NCBI RefSeq assembly: GCF_013761175.1
Contig: NZ_JACDUR010000006.1
Coordinates: 558,001-622,000 of the forward strand
Direction: 5' to 3'
Origin: Nonomuraea soli
GTDB lineage: Bacteria > Actinomycetota > Actinomycetes > Streptosporangiales > Streptosporangiaceae
Length of the DNA: 64,000 nucleotides
Shown piece after piece: positions 50,905 through 59,454 of this stretch; within the stretch, counting starts at the first letter, position 1; every line of letters starts with the position of its first letter. Position numbers and translations under genes: made by a program. The notes beneath the pieces were generated by a model that had not been told where the DNA came from, did not search any database, and was given only the letters and a program-made list of their open reading frames with translations.

Positions 50905-53900
50905 TCACGCCACCGCTCCGCTGCCCAGGCGGAACACCTCGCGCAGCTCCGCCGTGGACAGGTCGGTCAGCCAGTCTTCGCCGGTGCCGACCACGCGCTC
51001 CGCCAGCGCCTTCTTCCGCTCGATCATCTCGTCGATCCGCTCCTCCAGGGTGCCGGCGCAGATCAGCTTGCGCACCTGGACGTTCTTACGTTGCCCGATG
51101 CGGAAGGCCCGGTCGGTCGCCTGGTCCTCGACGGCGGGATTCCACCACCGGTCGAGGTGGATCACGTGGTTGGCCGCCGTCAGGTTGAGCCCCACCCCGG
51201 CAGCCTTCAACGACAGCAGGAACAGCATCGGCTCGTCGTCGTGCTGGAACCGCTCGACCAGCCGGTCGCGCGTCTTCTTCGGCAGCCCGCCGTGCAGCCA
51301 CAACACCGGCCGGTCCAGGCGCTGGGCGAGGTACGGCTGGAGCATGGAGCCGTATTCGGAGTACTGCGTGAACAGCAGCCCCTTCTCCCCTTCCGCGAGG
51401 ATCTCGGCGGCCAGCTCCTCGGTCCTGGCCAGCTTGCCCGAGCGTCCCGCCAGCCGCGAGCCGTCCTTCAGCAGGTGCGCGGGATGGTTGCAGACCTGCT
51501 TCAGTTTGGCCATCGCCGCCAGCACCAGCCCGCGCCGCTCGATGCCCTCGCTGCCGTCGATCTTCCCCATCATGTCGTCGACCACCGCCTGGTAGAGCGA
51601 GGCCTGCTCGGGCGTGAGCGTGCACCACTCCTTGACCTCCAGCTTCTCCGGCAGGTCCGAGATGATCGACTTGTCGGTCTTCAGCCGCCGAAGCACGAAC
51701 GGCCCCGTCGCCCGCTTCAACGCCTGCTCCGCCTGCGCGTCCTGCCGCGCCTCGATCGGCTCCTGGAACCGGGTGCGGAAACGCTGCTTGGATCCCAGCA
51801 GGCCGGGATTGCAGAACTCCATGATCGACCACAGCTCGGCCAGGTGGTTCTCCACCGGCGTGCCGGTCAGCGCCAGGCGCGTCTCGGCGGTGATGCTCCT
51901 GACCGCCTGGGCCTGGAGTGTGCCGGAGTTCTTGATCGCCTGCGCCTCGTCGCACACCACCCGCCGCCAGGCCACCTGCTTCAGCGTGTCGAGGTCACGC
52001 TGCGCCGTGCCGTACGTGGTGATCACCAGGTCGGCGTCCGTCAGCTTGGCCGGGTCGCGGGAGGCGCCGTGATGCACGTGGACACGCAGGCCGGGCGCGA
52101 ATCTGGCGGCTTCCCGCTGCCAGTTGCCGATCAGCGACATCGGGCAGACCAGCAGCGTCGGCCTGCCGGACTTCTCGTGGACGAGCAGCGAAAGGGTGGC
52201 GACCGTTTTCCCGAGCCCCATGTCGTCGGCGAGCACGCCGCCCAGGCCCAGCTCCGACAGGAAGCTGAGCCAGGCCAGTCCGCGCTCCTGGTAGGGGCGC
52301 AGGACCGCGTCGAGGCCCGGTGGGGTGGGGATCGGGGTCAGGCGGCGGTCGGCGGTGCCGGAGAGCAGGTCGCCGAGGACACCGTCGGCGTCGACCTCGA
52401 CCAGCGGGAGCTCGCCGTCGTCGCCCTGGATGACGTGCTGGAGGATCTCGGCTGCGGTCAGCTCGCCTTCGCGGCGGGTCTCCACGGCGCGGAGGGCCGC
52501 CTTGAGCTGCCGTTCGTCGAGCTCGACCCACTGGCCGCGCACGCGGACCAGGGGGACCTTGAGGCGGGCCAGCTCGGTGAGCTCGGCCTCGGTGATGGTG
52601 GCGTCGCCGACGGCCAGCTCGACCTTGAAGTCGACGAGTTGCCGGAGGCCGAAGCCCTGGCTGGTGGCGGCCTGCTGCTTCTTGGTGCGGGTGGTGAGCT
52701 TGAGCCCGAGCTTGCTGCGGCCCGCCCAGCGGGGGAGCTGGACGACGAAGCCGGCGGCGTGGAGCAAGGGTGCCGCCTGGCGCAGGAAGGTGAAGGCGCC
52801 CGCGGTGTCGAGGAGCAGCTCGGTGGGGTGGGCGGTGCGGAGGGCCTGGTCGAGGGCGGGGTAGAGCCTGAGGGCACGGCCCAGGCCGGCGAGGAGCTCG
52901 TGGTCGGCGCGCGGGGGGAGGCCGGGGATGGGGGCGCCTGACCAGATCTGGTCGGCGGGGACGCGGAGGCTGGGGTCGTCGAGCGGCTGGAGGGCCAGCT
53001 CGACACGCCACCAGGGCTCCTCCTGATCAAGGTCTGGGGTGGCAGGCGGGGTGGGGGCCGGGGGTTCGACGAGGCGGAAGCAGACCTGGGTGGCGCCCTC
53101 GGCGCCCGCCGCCTCGCGCCAGGCGTTCAGCGAGCGGCGCAGCTCCGGGATGTCGGGGCAGGCGGCGTCGGGGCCTGTGAGGGCGGCGAGCCAGCGGTCT
53201 TCCAGGGTCTTGGGGCGTACGGCCAGCGGCTCGGTCAGGCGGGCGCGGACGGCGGCGTCGGTGAAGGTGGCCAGCGCGTCGGTGAGGACGGCGGACGAGG
53301 GGTGCTCCTCGGCACCGGTGCGGCAGGCGGGGGGCATGGCTACGGCCAGGTCGCGGAAGTGGGCCGCGTCTGCGCCGGTCAGGACCGGGAACCAGCGGGC
53401 CTCGGCGGTGGCCTCCGGGATGGACCACATGTCGACCGGCTGCGCGCTCTCGCCGGTGAGCTGGGGGATCACGCGGCCGCGCCGTACCAGGTCGTGGGCG
53501 AAGGCGGCGACGGCGGACCAGTGGCGCAGGGTGGCCGTGATGGTGGACTCGGCGAGCAGGTGGAGGGTCTCGGAGAGGAGGCGGAGCGTCTGTGCGGGGT
53601 GGGGGAGGAGGGCGGGCACCCGCCACGGGCGCAGGGCGGGGCGGGAGGTGGTGGGGAGCAGGCCGGTCTCGGGGGAGGGCAACGGGCCGCGCGCGGTGCC
53701 GGGCAGGAGGAGCGTGAGGTGCCGGGCGAGGGAGTGGGTGGAGCCGGGGAGGTCGAGGGCCAGGTCGGGCGCCGGGTCGAGGGCTGAGTCGGGCGCCAGG
53801 TCGAGGGCCAGGCGGAGGGCCTCGACGGAGGCGGCGAAGGGGTGGGCCGGCGGGGCGGGGGGGCCGAGGGTGCGGTGGTGGGGGATTCGCCCCAGAAGGC

Positions 53901-53939
53901 GAGCCCCGCCGCGGTCCAGACCCCATGCACAACCAGCAC
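50905..53939 (-). pseudogene. SNF2-type helicase, 5' end frameshifted at a C7 run
   Basis: The intact frame (50905-53682, 925 aa) encodes an SNF2 helicase: LADDMGLGKTVATLSL (Walker A), VVCDEAQAIKN (DExH-like box), ALTGTPVENHLAEL, and DRWWNPAVEDQATDRAFRIGQ split over motifs V-VI. The family N-terminus, MLVVHGVWTAAGLAFWGE, starts at GTG 53939 but in another frame. The frames join at a run of seven G (53857-53863; seven C in the coding strand); one more base would give a continuous SAPPAPPAHPFAASVEAL. Thus the gene is frameshifted, phase-variable, or carries a sequencing error. TAGCCT precedes the GTG by 6 nt. Confidence 0.82.
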
Positions 53940-54021
53940 CCCGGCAGGCTACCGGGCTCGACCGACAGCCTCCGACCGCTCCGCCACCCCGCTGACCTGA
54001 TCATTCGCCTGCCACGGCAGG

Positions 54022-54843
54022 ATGGCCCGAGCACTGGATCGGGCGATGGGCGACACGGTGGGCTTTGTCATGGGTGAGGGGCGGGAGGCGGGCGCGGTGG
54101 GTTTTGCGGCGGGTGAGGAGCGGTGGATCGGCAAGCTGGGCAGGCTGCGCGACGTGGTCAGGCAGGAACTGGTGGCCAGGCAGCTGGCAGTCCACCTGCC
54201 GCGGAGCCCGGTGCGGGTGCTGGACGTCGGTTGCGGCCAGGGTACGCAGGCGCTCAGGGCGGCGAGGGCGGGCCACGAGGTCACGGCGTTCGACTCTTCG
54301 AGGAAGCTGCTCGACCTGCTGGAGGCGGCGGTGGAGCCGGGGATGAGGGTGACGACCGTCCATGGCGACGCCGCCGATCTGCCGGAGCTGGTGGAGGCGC
54401 GGGGCTTCGACGTGGTGCTGTGTCATGGCGTGCTCATGTACTTCGACGACCCCGACCCGCTCATCCGCGCGATGGCGGGGGCGCTGAAACCCGGCGGGCT
54501 GCTGTCACTGCTGGTGCGCAACGGCGACGCGCTGGCCATGCGTCCGGGGCTCCTGCATGACTGGGGTACGGCGAGGCGGGGGTTCTCCGGTGAGGGTTAT
54601 CTCAACCGCCTGGGCGTGACCGCACGGGCGGACCGGCGCGAGGAGCTCACCGGGCGGCTCGCCGTACGGGATCTGAGGGTTGGAGCGTGGTACGGGGTGC
54701 GGGTGTTCACCGATGTGACGGACACGGCGGAACTGCCGGAGGATTTCGATGAGCTCCTGGCCTGCGAAGAGCTGGCAGGAAGGACAGATCCTTACAGATC
54801 GGTCGCCGCGCTGACGCATCTGCTGGCTACATTGGAGATATGA
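54022..54843 (+). CDS. Class I SAM-dependent methyltransferase
   Basis: 273 aa. SAM motif I is VRVLDVGCGQGTQALRAA, motif II HEVTAFDSS, then VHGDAADLPEL, LCHGVLMYFDDPDPLI and LKPGGLLSLLVRN. The outline is close to the CmoM/SmtA-like tRNA-modifying methyltransferases, but specificity is uncertain. The start is uncertain: ATG 54022 has no spaced Shine-Dalgarno, and ATG 54046 or 54070 are in frame. Its stop overlaps the ATG of a 57-aa peptide (ATGA), an unusual coupling. It is divergent from the helicase gene across 82 bp. Confidence 0.82.
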   Translation: MARALDRAMGDTVGFVMGEGREAGAVGFAAGEERWIGKLGRLRDVVRQELVARQLAVHLPRSPVRVLDVGCGQGTQALRAARAGHEVTAFDSSRKLLDLLEAAVEPGMRVTTVHGDAADLPELVEARGFDVVLCHGVLMYFDDPDPLIRAMAGALKPGGLLSLLVRNGDALAMRPGLLHDWGTARRGFSGEGYLNRLGVTARADRREELTGRLAVRDLRVGAWYGVRVFTDVTDTAELPEDFDELLACEELAGRTDPYRSVAALTHLLATLEI

Positions 54844-55013
54844 GCAGCCGACCGACAGACGGATGGTGCAGCCAGCGGCCGTTGCCGACGCAGCCGTCGT
54901 GTGAGCTGCCGTCGCCGTTCAAGAGTCCGAAGAAGCCCGACGAGTGGTGCGAGGTGCCCGATTCGTCTCTGACGAAGGTTCTCGGGTTCCTCCTGCGTAG
55001 TTCACGACGCTGA
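54840..55013 (+). CDS. 57-aa Cys/Pro-rich peptide coupled to methyltransferase
   Basis: 57 aa beginning MSSRPTDGWCSQRPLPTQPS. Three Cys are set in similar surroundings (DGWCSQRPLP, QPSCELPSP, DEWCEVPDS), each followed by a Pro three to four residues later, and the end is KVLGFLLRSSRR. The ATG overlaps the methyltransferase stop by four bases. It has actinomycete-like third-position GC but more T and A than its neighbours. No family is known to me. It could be a zinc-binding partner, a regulator, or a peptide substrate of the methyltransferase. Confidence 0.55.
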   Translation: MSSRPTDGWCSQRPLPTQPSCELPSPFKSPKKPDEWCEVPDSSLTKVLGFLLRSSRR

Positions 55014-55088
55014 CCTGCCCCTCGCTTTGCTGGCCCTTTGTCGCGAAAAAGCTAGACATAGAGGGCTGAGCAAATCGAGGGGGCACCG

Positions 55089-55469
55089 ATGGCCGAATCC
55101 GAGCAGTCCAGGCAGCCCAGGCAGTCCGGGCACGTCGACCGCATCGACCACGTCGACCATGTCGAGCACTTCGAGTTCGTCAACGAGCTGGCCGGTTACG
55201 TGGGCGCGCACGAGGCGATCGTGGGATCCGTCACCGAGTACGGCTCGCTGAACGTCCCGTACACCGTGTACCCGGGCGCCGAGGCGAACGCGGTGGACGC
55301 CCAGCGCGTCCGCACCCCCGAGGACGTCTTCGTGCCCGCCCAGGAGGGCGGCGACGTGACGGATGTGCTCTGGGCCGACGAGGAGGCCGCCGCCAGGAAG
55401 CACGCGGTCGAGAACGACCCGGCCCTGGCCGCCGACGCCGCCGTGGAGTCCGACCTCACCGGCCGGTGA
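55089..55469 (+). CDS. Acidic hypothetical protein (126 aa)
   Basis: 126 aa, ATG 55089 with GAGGGGG 5 nt upstream. The N-terminus has a repeated His/Asp/Val run (GHVDRIDHVDHVEHFEF) that could bind a metal, then a compact central region (AGYVGAHEAIVGSVTEYG, SLNVPYTVYPG), and an acidic Ala-rich helical C-terminus. No membrane segment or recognised domain. It stands alone between the Cys-rich peptide and the holin-like gene. Confidence 0.65.
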   Translation: MAESEQSRQPRQSGHVDRIDHVDHVEHFEFVNELAGYVGAHEAIVGSVTEYGSLNVPYTVYPGAEANAVDAQRVRTPEDVFVPAQEGGDVTDVLWADEEAAARKHAVENDPALAADAAVESDLTGR

Positions 55470-55537
55470 CGCCGCTGTGGAGCCGGCGAGTAACGCCCCG
55501 CGTGATAGAGGCGGCGTCCTCCGGGTAGTCGGGGTGC

Positions 55538-55930
55538 GTGAATGACAAGGCCAAGACCACTGCCGACCTGATCGGCGACCTGTCGCAGCAGCTGACGCAG
55601 CTGGTGCGCGACGAGATGCGGCTGGCCACGCTCGAACTGGCCAGGAAGGGCAGGCGGGCCGGGTTCGGCGCCGGGCTCTTCGGCGCGGCCGGGCTCGCCG
55701 CCTTCTTCGGTGGCGCCACCCTGATCGCCGCGCTGGTGCTGGCGCTCGCCCTGGTGATGCCCGCGTGGGCCGCCGCGTGCCTGGTGGCGGGCGTGCTGTT
55801 CGTCGTGGCCGCGATCCTCGGGTTGACGGGCAAGCGGCAGGTGGAGCGCGCGACGCCGCTCAAGCCGGAGCAGACGATCGAGAGCGTCAAGGCCGACGTC
55901 GACGAGGTGAAGGCGAGGGCACGGCGATGA
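55538..55930 (+). CDS. Phage_holin_3_6-like (DUF1469) membrane protein
   Basis: 130 aa from GTG 55538. An amphipathic N-terminal helix (TADLIGDLSQQLTQLVRDEM) is followed by two membrane segments (FGAGLFGAAGLAAFFGGATL; LALALVMPAWAAACLVAGVL) and a charged C-terminus. This is the pattern of the actinomycete Phage_holin_3_6 family, also called DUF1469. These chromosomal genes are not prophage lysis genes; they regularly precede DUF3618 and YihY genes, as here. The stop overlaps the next ATG (ATGA). Confidence 0.82.
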   Translation: MNDKAKTTADLIGDLSQQLTQLVRDEMRLATLELARKGRRAGFGAGLFGAAGLAAFFGGATLIAALVLALALVMPAWAAACLVAGVLFVVAAILGLTGKRQVERATPLKPEQTIESVKADVDEVKARARR

Positions 55931-56526
55931 CCGAGACCAGTGGTTCCCAGGCCGGCGGCACGCATGCCGGAGATGTCGGCGCCCGGCGCGCCACCGTGGG
56001 GGAACCGACCGACGAGATGTCCGTGAACGTCCCGCCGACCAGGCCGGAGGCGCTGGAGAACGCCCGTGAGGCGCAGGCCGCGCGGACGGGCGAGGAGCGG
56101 TTCGTCCCCGAGCCGCCCAGCCCCGACGAGCGCATCCCCGCGGACGACGAGAACGTCAGAGCGATGGGTGACGACCTCAAGGCGATGGACCAGGACGCCC
56201 GGACGGCCCCCCGGAGCGTGATGGACGAGCCACCCCCTTCCCATGCCGTTTTCCAGGAGGAGAGCATGAGCACCGGTCCCACCCCCGATCCCGCGGTCAC
56301 CCCCGAGGAGCGCCAGGCCAGGGAGCAGGTCCAGCAGACGCGCGAGCAGGTCGGCACCACCGTCTCGGCGCTCGCCGACAAGGCCGACATCAAGCAGCGC
56401 CTGCAGGAGGTCACTCCCGACAAGGTCGTCGAGGAGGCCAAGAAGCGGCCCAAACTGCTGATCGCCGCCGCGGGTGTCGTGGCGATGGTCGTCCTGCGCC
56501 GGTTGATGCGGCGAGGGAAGAAGTAA
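55927..56526 (+). CDS. DUF3618-domain protein with long acidic N-terminal region
   Basis: 199 aa from ATG 55927. Residues 1-110 are acidic and probably disordered. The C-terminal 87 residues form the DUF3618 module: REQVQQTREQVGTTVSALADK, a helical segment and a single membrane helix (LLIAAAGVVAMVVLRRLM) with a basic tail. Inside, AGGAGGAG (56255-56262) precedes an in-frame ATG at 56266, which would make an 86-aa protein matching the DUF3618 family exactly. So this may be two products from one frame. It links the holin-like gene and YihY. Confidence 0.8.
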   Translation: MTETSGSQAGGTHAGDVGARRATVGEPTDEMSVNVPPTRPEALENAREAQAARTGEERFVPEPPSPDERIPADDENVRAMGDDLKAMDQDARTAPRSVMDEPPPSHAVFQEESMSTGPTPDPAVTPEERQAREQVQQTREQVGTTVSALADKADIKQRLQEVTPDKVVEEAKKRPKLLIAAAGVVAMVVLRRLMRRGKK

Positions 56527-56531
56527 CGCTC

Positions 56532-57467
56532 ATGGCCCCGCGCCGTCCCTCTGACTTACCGCGTGGCGCCTGGTGGGGAGTCATCAAGCGCACCTTCGCG
56601 GAACTGGGCAACGACAAGATCCAGGACTGGGCCGCCGCCCTGACCTACTACGGCGTGCTGTCGATCTTCCCTGCCCTGATCGTGCTGGTCTCGCTGCTGG
56701 GCCTGCTGGGCCAGGACGACATCTCCAACCTGGTGGGCCAGCTGTCGATCATCGCCCCGAAGGAGGTCCAGGATCTGCTGACGGGGACGGTACGGGGCAT
56801 CGAGCAGGCCTCAGGCACGCTCAGCGTGTTCGCGATCGTCGGTCTGCTGGTGGCGCTCTGGTCGGCCTCCGGCTACATCGCCGCCTTCGTGCGCGCCTCC
56901 AACGCGATCTACGACATCGACGAGGGGCGCCCGATCTGGAAGCTCACCCCGCTCAGGCTCGGGCTGACCCTGCTGGTGATGGTCCTGCTGGCGGTCTGCG
57001 TGATCGCGGTGACGCTCACGGGCGATCTGGCCGACGTGGCCGGAGACATGCTGGGCCTGTCCGACGGCCTGGTCCTGGTGTGGAACATCGTCAAATGGCC
57101 GGTGATCGCCGTGATCGCAGCCGGGCTGATCATGGTGCTGTACTGGGCGGCGCCGAACGTGCGCCAGCCGGGCGTGCGCTGGATCACCCCCGGCGGCATC
57201 CTGGCGGTGCTGCTGTTCGTCCTCGTCTCCGTCGGCTTCGCCCTCTACGTCGCCAACTTCGGCTCCTACAACAAGACGTACGGCACGCTGGCCACGGTCG
57301 TGGTCTTCCTGGTGTGGCTGTGGTTGTCGAACCTCGCGGTCCTGTTCGGGGCCGAGCTCGACGCCGAGCTGGCCAGGGCGCGCAACATGGCGATGGGCAA
57401 CCCCGTCGACCGCGAGCCGTACGCCGTTCCGCGCGACCCGCCCAAGCCGGATACCCTGCCGGAGTGA
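56532..57467 (+). CDS. YihY/BrkB-family membrane protein
   Basis: 311 aa with six membrane helices. Family features are the N-terminal DKIQDWAAALTYYGVLSIFP, LWSASGYIAAFVRASNAIYD, VLYWAAPNVRQP and LFGAELDAELARAR. Formerly called ribonuclease BN in error; the real function of the family is unclear, possibly envelope stability or transport. It is 5 nt after the DUF3618 gene and overlaps the chagasin-like gene (GTGA), in the same operon. Confidence 0.87.
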   Translation: MAPRRPSDLPRGAWWGVIKRTFAELGNDKIQDWAAALTYYGVLSIFPALIVLVSLLGLLGQDDISNLVGQLSIIAPKEVQDLLTGTVRGIEQASGTLSVFAIVGLLVALWSASGYIAAFVRASNAIYDIDEGRPIWKLTPLRLGLTLLVMVLLAVCVIAVTLTGDLADVAGDMLGLSDGLVLVWNIVKWPVIAVIAAGLIMVLYWAAPNVRQPGVRWITPGGILAVLLFVLVSVGFALYVANFGSYNKTYGTLATVVVFLVWLWLSNLAVLFGAELDAELARARNMAMGNPVDREPYAVPRDPPKPDTLPE

Positions 57468-57886
57468 AACGTGCACTGCTGGCCCTGCTCGTCGGCGCGA
57501 CAGGATGCCTGACGGGGTGCGGCGCGGGGTCGGCGGTCAGCCACTACGGCACGGTCATCGAGGGCGCCGTCGGCACCACGACTCGGGTCGAGGTGACCAA
57601 GGGGCAGCGTTTCTCGCTGGCTGTGCCCGACAATCCCTCGGTCGGCGACAACTGGGACCTGGTGGAGCTGCCCGACCCCAAGGTCGCCTCGTACATCAGC
57701 GAGGAGTACGAAAGCGGCGGCGAGGCGCCGGGCTCCGGCGGCACCGGCTACTTCGTCTTCAACGCCAAGTGGCCGGGCACCACCGAGGTGCGCCTGTTCA
57801 ACTGCTGGCGCTGCTCCGACAGGGCGAAGGCCACCCCCGAATCCGGGGAGGCGATCTTCTCTGTCACGGTGAACGATACCGAGTAA
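57464..57886 (+). CDS. Chagasin-like (I42) lipoprotein, probable protease inhibitor
   Basis: 140 aa from GTG 57464, overlapping the YihY stop. A lipoprotein signal with lipobox LTGC places the mature N-terminus at Cys, so it is membrane-anchored outside the cell. The mature part has the I42 loop pattern: NPSVGDNWDLV (the NPT-G-W-like first loop), GSGGTGYFVFNA (Gly-rich second loop) and CWRCSD at the third loop position. Chagasin-type inhibitors block papain-like cysteine proteases. The loops deviate from consensus, so an inhibitor role is likely but not certain. Confidence 0.75.
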   Translation: MKRALLALLVGATGCLTGCGAGSAVSHYGTVIEGAVGTTTRVEVTKGQRFSLAVPDNPSVGDNWDLVELPDPKVASYISEEYESGGEAPGSGGTGYFVFNAKWPGTTEVRLFNCWRCSDRAKATPESGEAIFSVTVNDTE

Positions 57887-57895
57887 TGTTCTGGT

Positions 57896-59056
57896 ATGGA
57901 CTTCGAGCTGAACGACGATCAGCACCTGTTCCGCCGGACGATTCGGGAGTTCGTCGACAAGGAGATCGTCCCTGTCGCCGCGGAATGGGAGCGTGAGGGC
58001 CGCTACCCCGCCGAGATCGTCGAGCGCTTCAAGGAGATGGGGCTGTTCGGCATGACCGTGCCCGCCTCCTACGGCGGGCTCGAACTCGACCGGGTCTCCT
58101 TCGCCCTGGTCTTCGAGGAGATCGCGCGCGGCTGGATGGGCGTGGCGGGCGTGCTCGGCTCGCACTCCCTGTCGGCGTGGATGATCGCCCAGCACGGCAC
58201 CGAGGAGCAGAAGGACCGGTATCTCGCCGACCTGGCCACCGGGGCACGCCGCACCGGCATCGCCCTGACCGAGCCGGGAGCCGGCACCGACCTGCAGGGC
58301 ATCCAGACGCGTGCCGTACGAGACGGCGACCACTACGTGATCAACGGCACCAAGACCTGGATCACCAACGCCCGGCACGCCGACCCGATGCCGGTCCTGG
58401 TCAAGACCTCCCAGGAGACGCCCGCCCATCGCGGCATGTCGATCATCCTCGTGGAGGCGGGCACCCCCGGCTACGTGGTCAGCCGCGACCTGCCCAAGCT
58501 CGGCTACAAGGGCACGGAGACGTGCGAGATCTCCTTGCAGGACGTGCGCGTGCACCGGTCGCAGCTGCTCGGCGGCGTCGAGGGCCGGGGCATGCAGCAG
58601 GCGCTGTCGGCGCTGGAGCTGGGCCGGGTCAACATCGCCGCGCGGGCCGTCGGGGTCGCCCAGTGCGCCTTCGACGCCGCCCTGGGGTACGCGCGCGAGC
58701 GCCAGGCCTTCGGGCGGCCGATCGGCGACTTCCAGGCGATCCAGCTCAAGCTGGCCGACATGGCCACCGAGATCCAGGCGGCCAGGCTCATGACCTACTG
58801 GGCCGCCTCGCGCAGCGAGACGGGCGCGGTCAACGCCGAGGCGGCGATGGCCAAGTACTTCGCCTCCGAGGTGGCGCTGAAGACCACCATGGAGGCGATG
58901 CGGGTGCACGGCGGCTACGGCTACTCGCAGGAGTTCGTGGTGGAGCGGCTCTACCGCGACGCGCCCCTCATGGCGATCGGCGAGGGCACCAACGACGTCC
59001 AGCGCATGGTCATCGCTCGGGAACTGCTCAAGGGAGCGGTTAAGGTCGGCTGGTGA
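57896..59056 (+). CDS. Acyl-CoA dehydrogenase
   Basis: 386 aa, full length. FAD/acyl-CoA motifs: GIALTEPGAGTDLQG, INGTKTWITNARHADP, catalytic Glu in MAIGEGTNDVQRMVI, and YGYSQEFVVERLYRDA. Oxidises an acyl-CoA to the 2-enoyl-CoA with electrons passed to ETF. Chain-length or branch specificity cannot be read; short/branched substrates are plausible. TAATGT (57884-57889), which reuses the preceding stop codon, lies 6 nt before the ATG and may give a leaderless internal transcript. It overlaps the HIT gene (GTGA). Confidence 0.92.
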   Translation: MDFELNDDQHLFRRTIREFVDKEIVPVAAEWEREGRYPAEIVERFKEMGLFGMTVPASYGGLELDRVSFALVFEEIARGWMGVAGVLGSHSLSAWMIAQHGTEEQKDRYLADLATGARRTGIALTEPGAGTDLQGIQTRAVRDGDHYVINGTKTWITNARHADPMPVLVKTSQETPAHRGMSIILVEAGTPGYVVSRDLPKLGYKGTETCEISLQDVRVHRSQLLGGVEGRGMQQALSALELGRVNIAARAVGVAQCAFDAALGYARERQAFGRPIGDFQAIQLKLADMATEIQAARLMTYWAASRSETGAVNAEAAMAKYFASEVALKTTMEAMRVHGGYGYSQEFVVERLYRDAPLMAIGEGTNDVQRMVIARELLKGAVKVGW

Positions 59057-59454
59057 GTTGTCTGTTCTGTGAGATCGTCGCCGGGGAGCGCGAAGCCTGC
59101 GTGGTCCACGCCGACGAGGTGTCGTTCTCCTTCCTCGACACCCGGCCCGTCTTCAAGGGCCACGTGCTCGTGGTGCCGCGCGAGCACGTGGAGACCCTGA
59201 CCGACCTGCCCGAGGTCGGCCCGTTCTTCGAGCGGGTCCAGGCGATGGCGCGCGCCGTGGAGGAGGGGCTGCAGGCGGGCGGCACCTTCGTGGCGATGAA
59301 CAACCGCATCAGCCAGAGCGTGCCCCACCTGCACGTGCACGTCGTGCCCCGCAACAAGAAGGACGGCCTGCGCGGCTTCTTCTGGCCGCGCACGAAGTAC
59401 GCCTCGGCCGAGGAGGCCGAGACCTACGCCGCCGCCGTCCGCAAGGCGCGGTAA
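59053..59454 (+). CDS. HIT-family nucleotide hydrolase
   Basis: 133 aa from GTG 59053. N-terminal CLFCEIVAGE with a CxxC pair, helix region GHVLVVPREHVETL and the catalytic histidine triad HLHVHVVPRNKK. It hydrolyses or transfers nucleoside phosphates bonded to amines or phosphates (Hint/Fhit-like). It is overlapped at the start by the acyl-CoA dehydrogenase stop and its stop overlaps the next ATG (TAATG), so it is translated within the same operon. Confidence 0.9.
   Translation: MSCLFCEIVAGEREACVVHADEVSFSFLDTRPVFKGHVLVVPREHVETLTDLPEVGPFFERVQAMARAVEEGLQAGGTFVAMNNRISQSVPHLHVHVVPRNKKDGLRGFFWPRTKYASAEEAETYAAAVRKAR

Noticed and set aside
55538..55930. Holin-like gene as evidence for a prophage
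   Set aside because: The DUF1469 family is chromosomal in actinomycetes and sits with DUF3618 and YihY genes; no phage structural, integrase or lysin genes are nearby.
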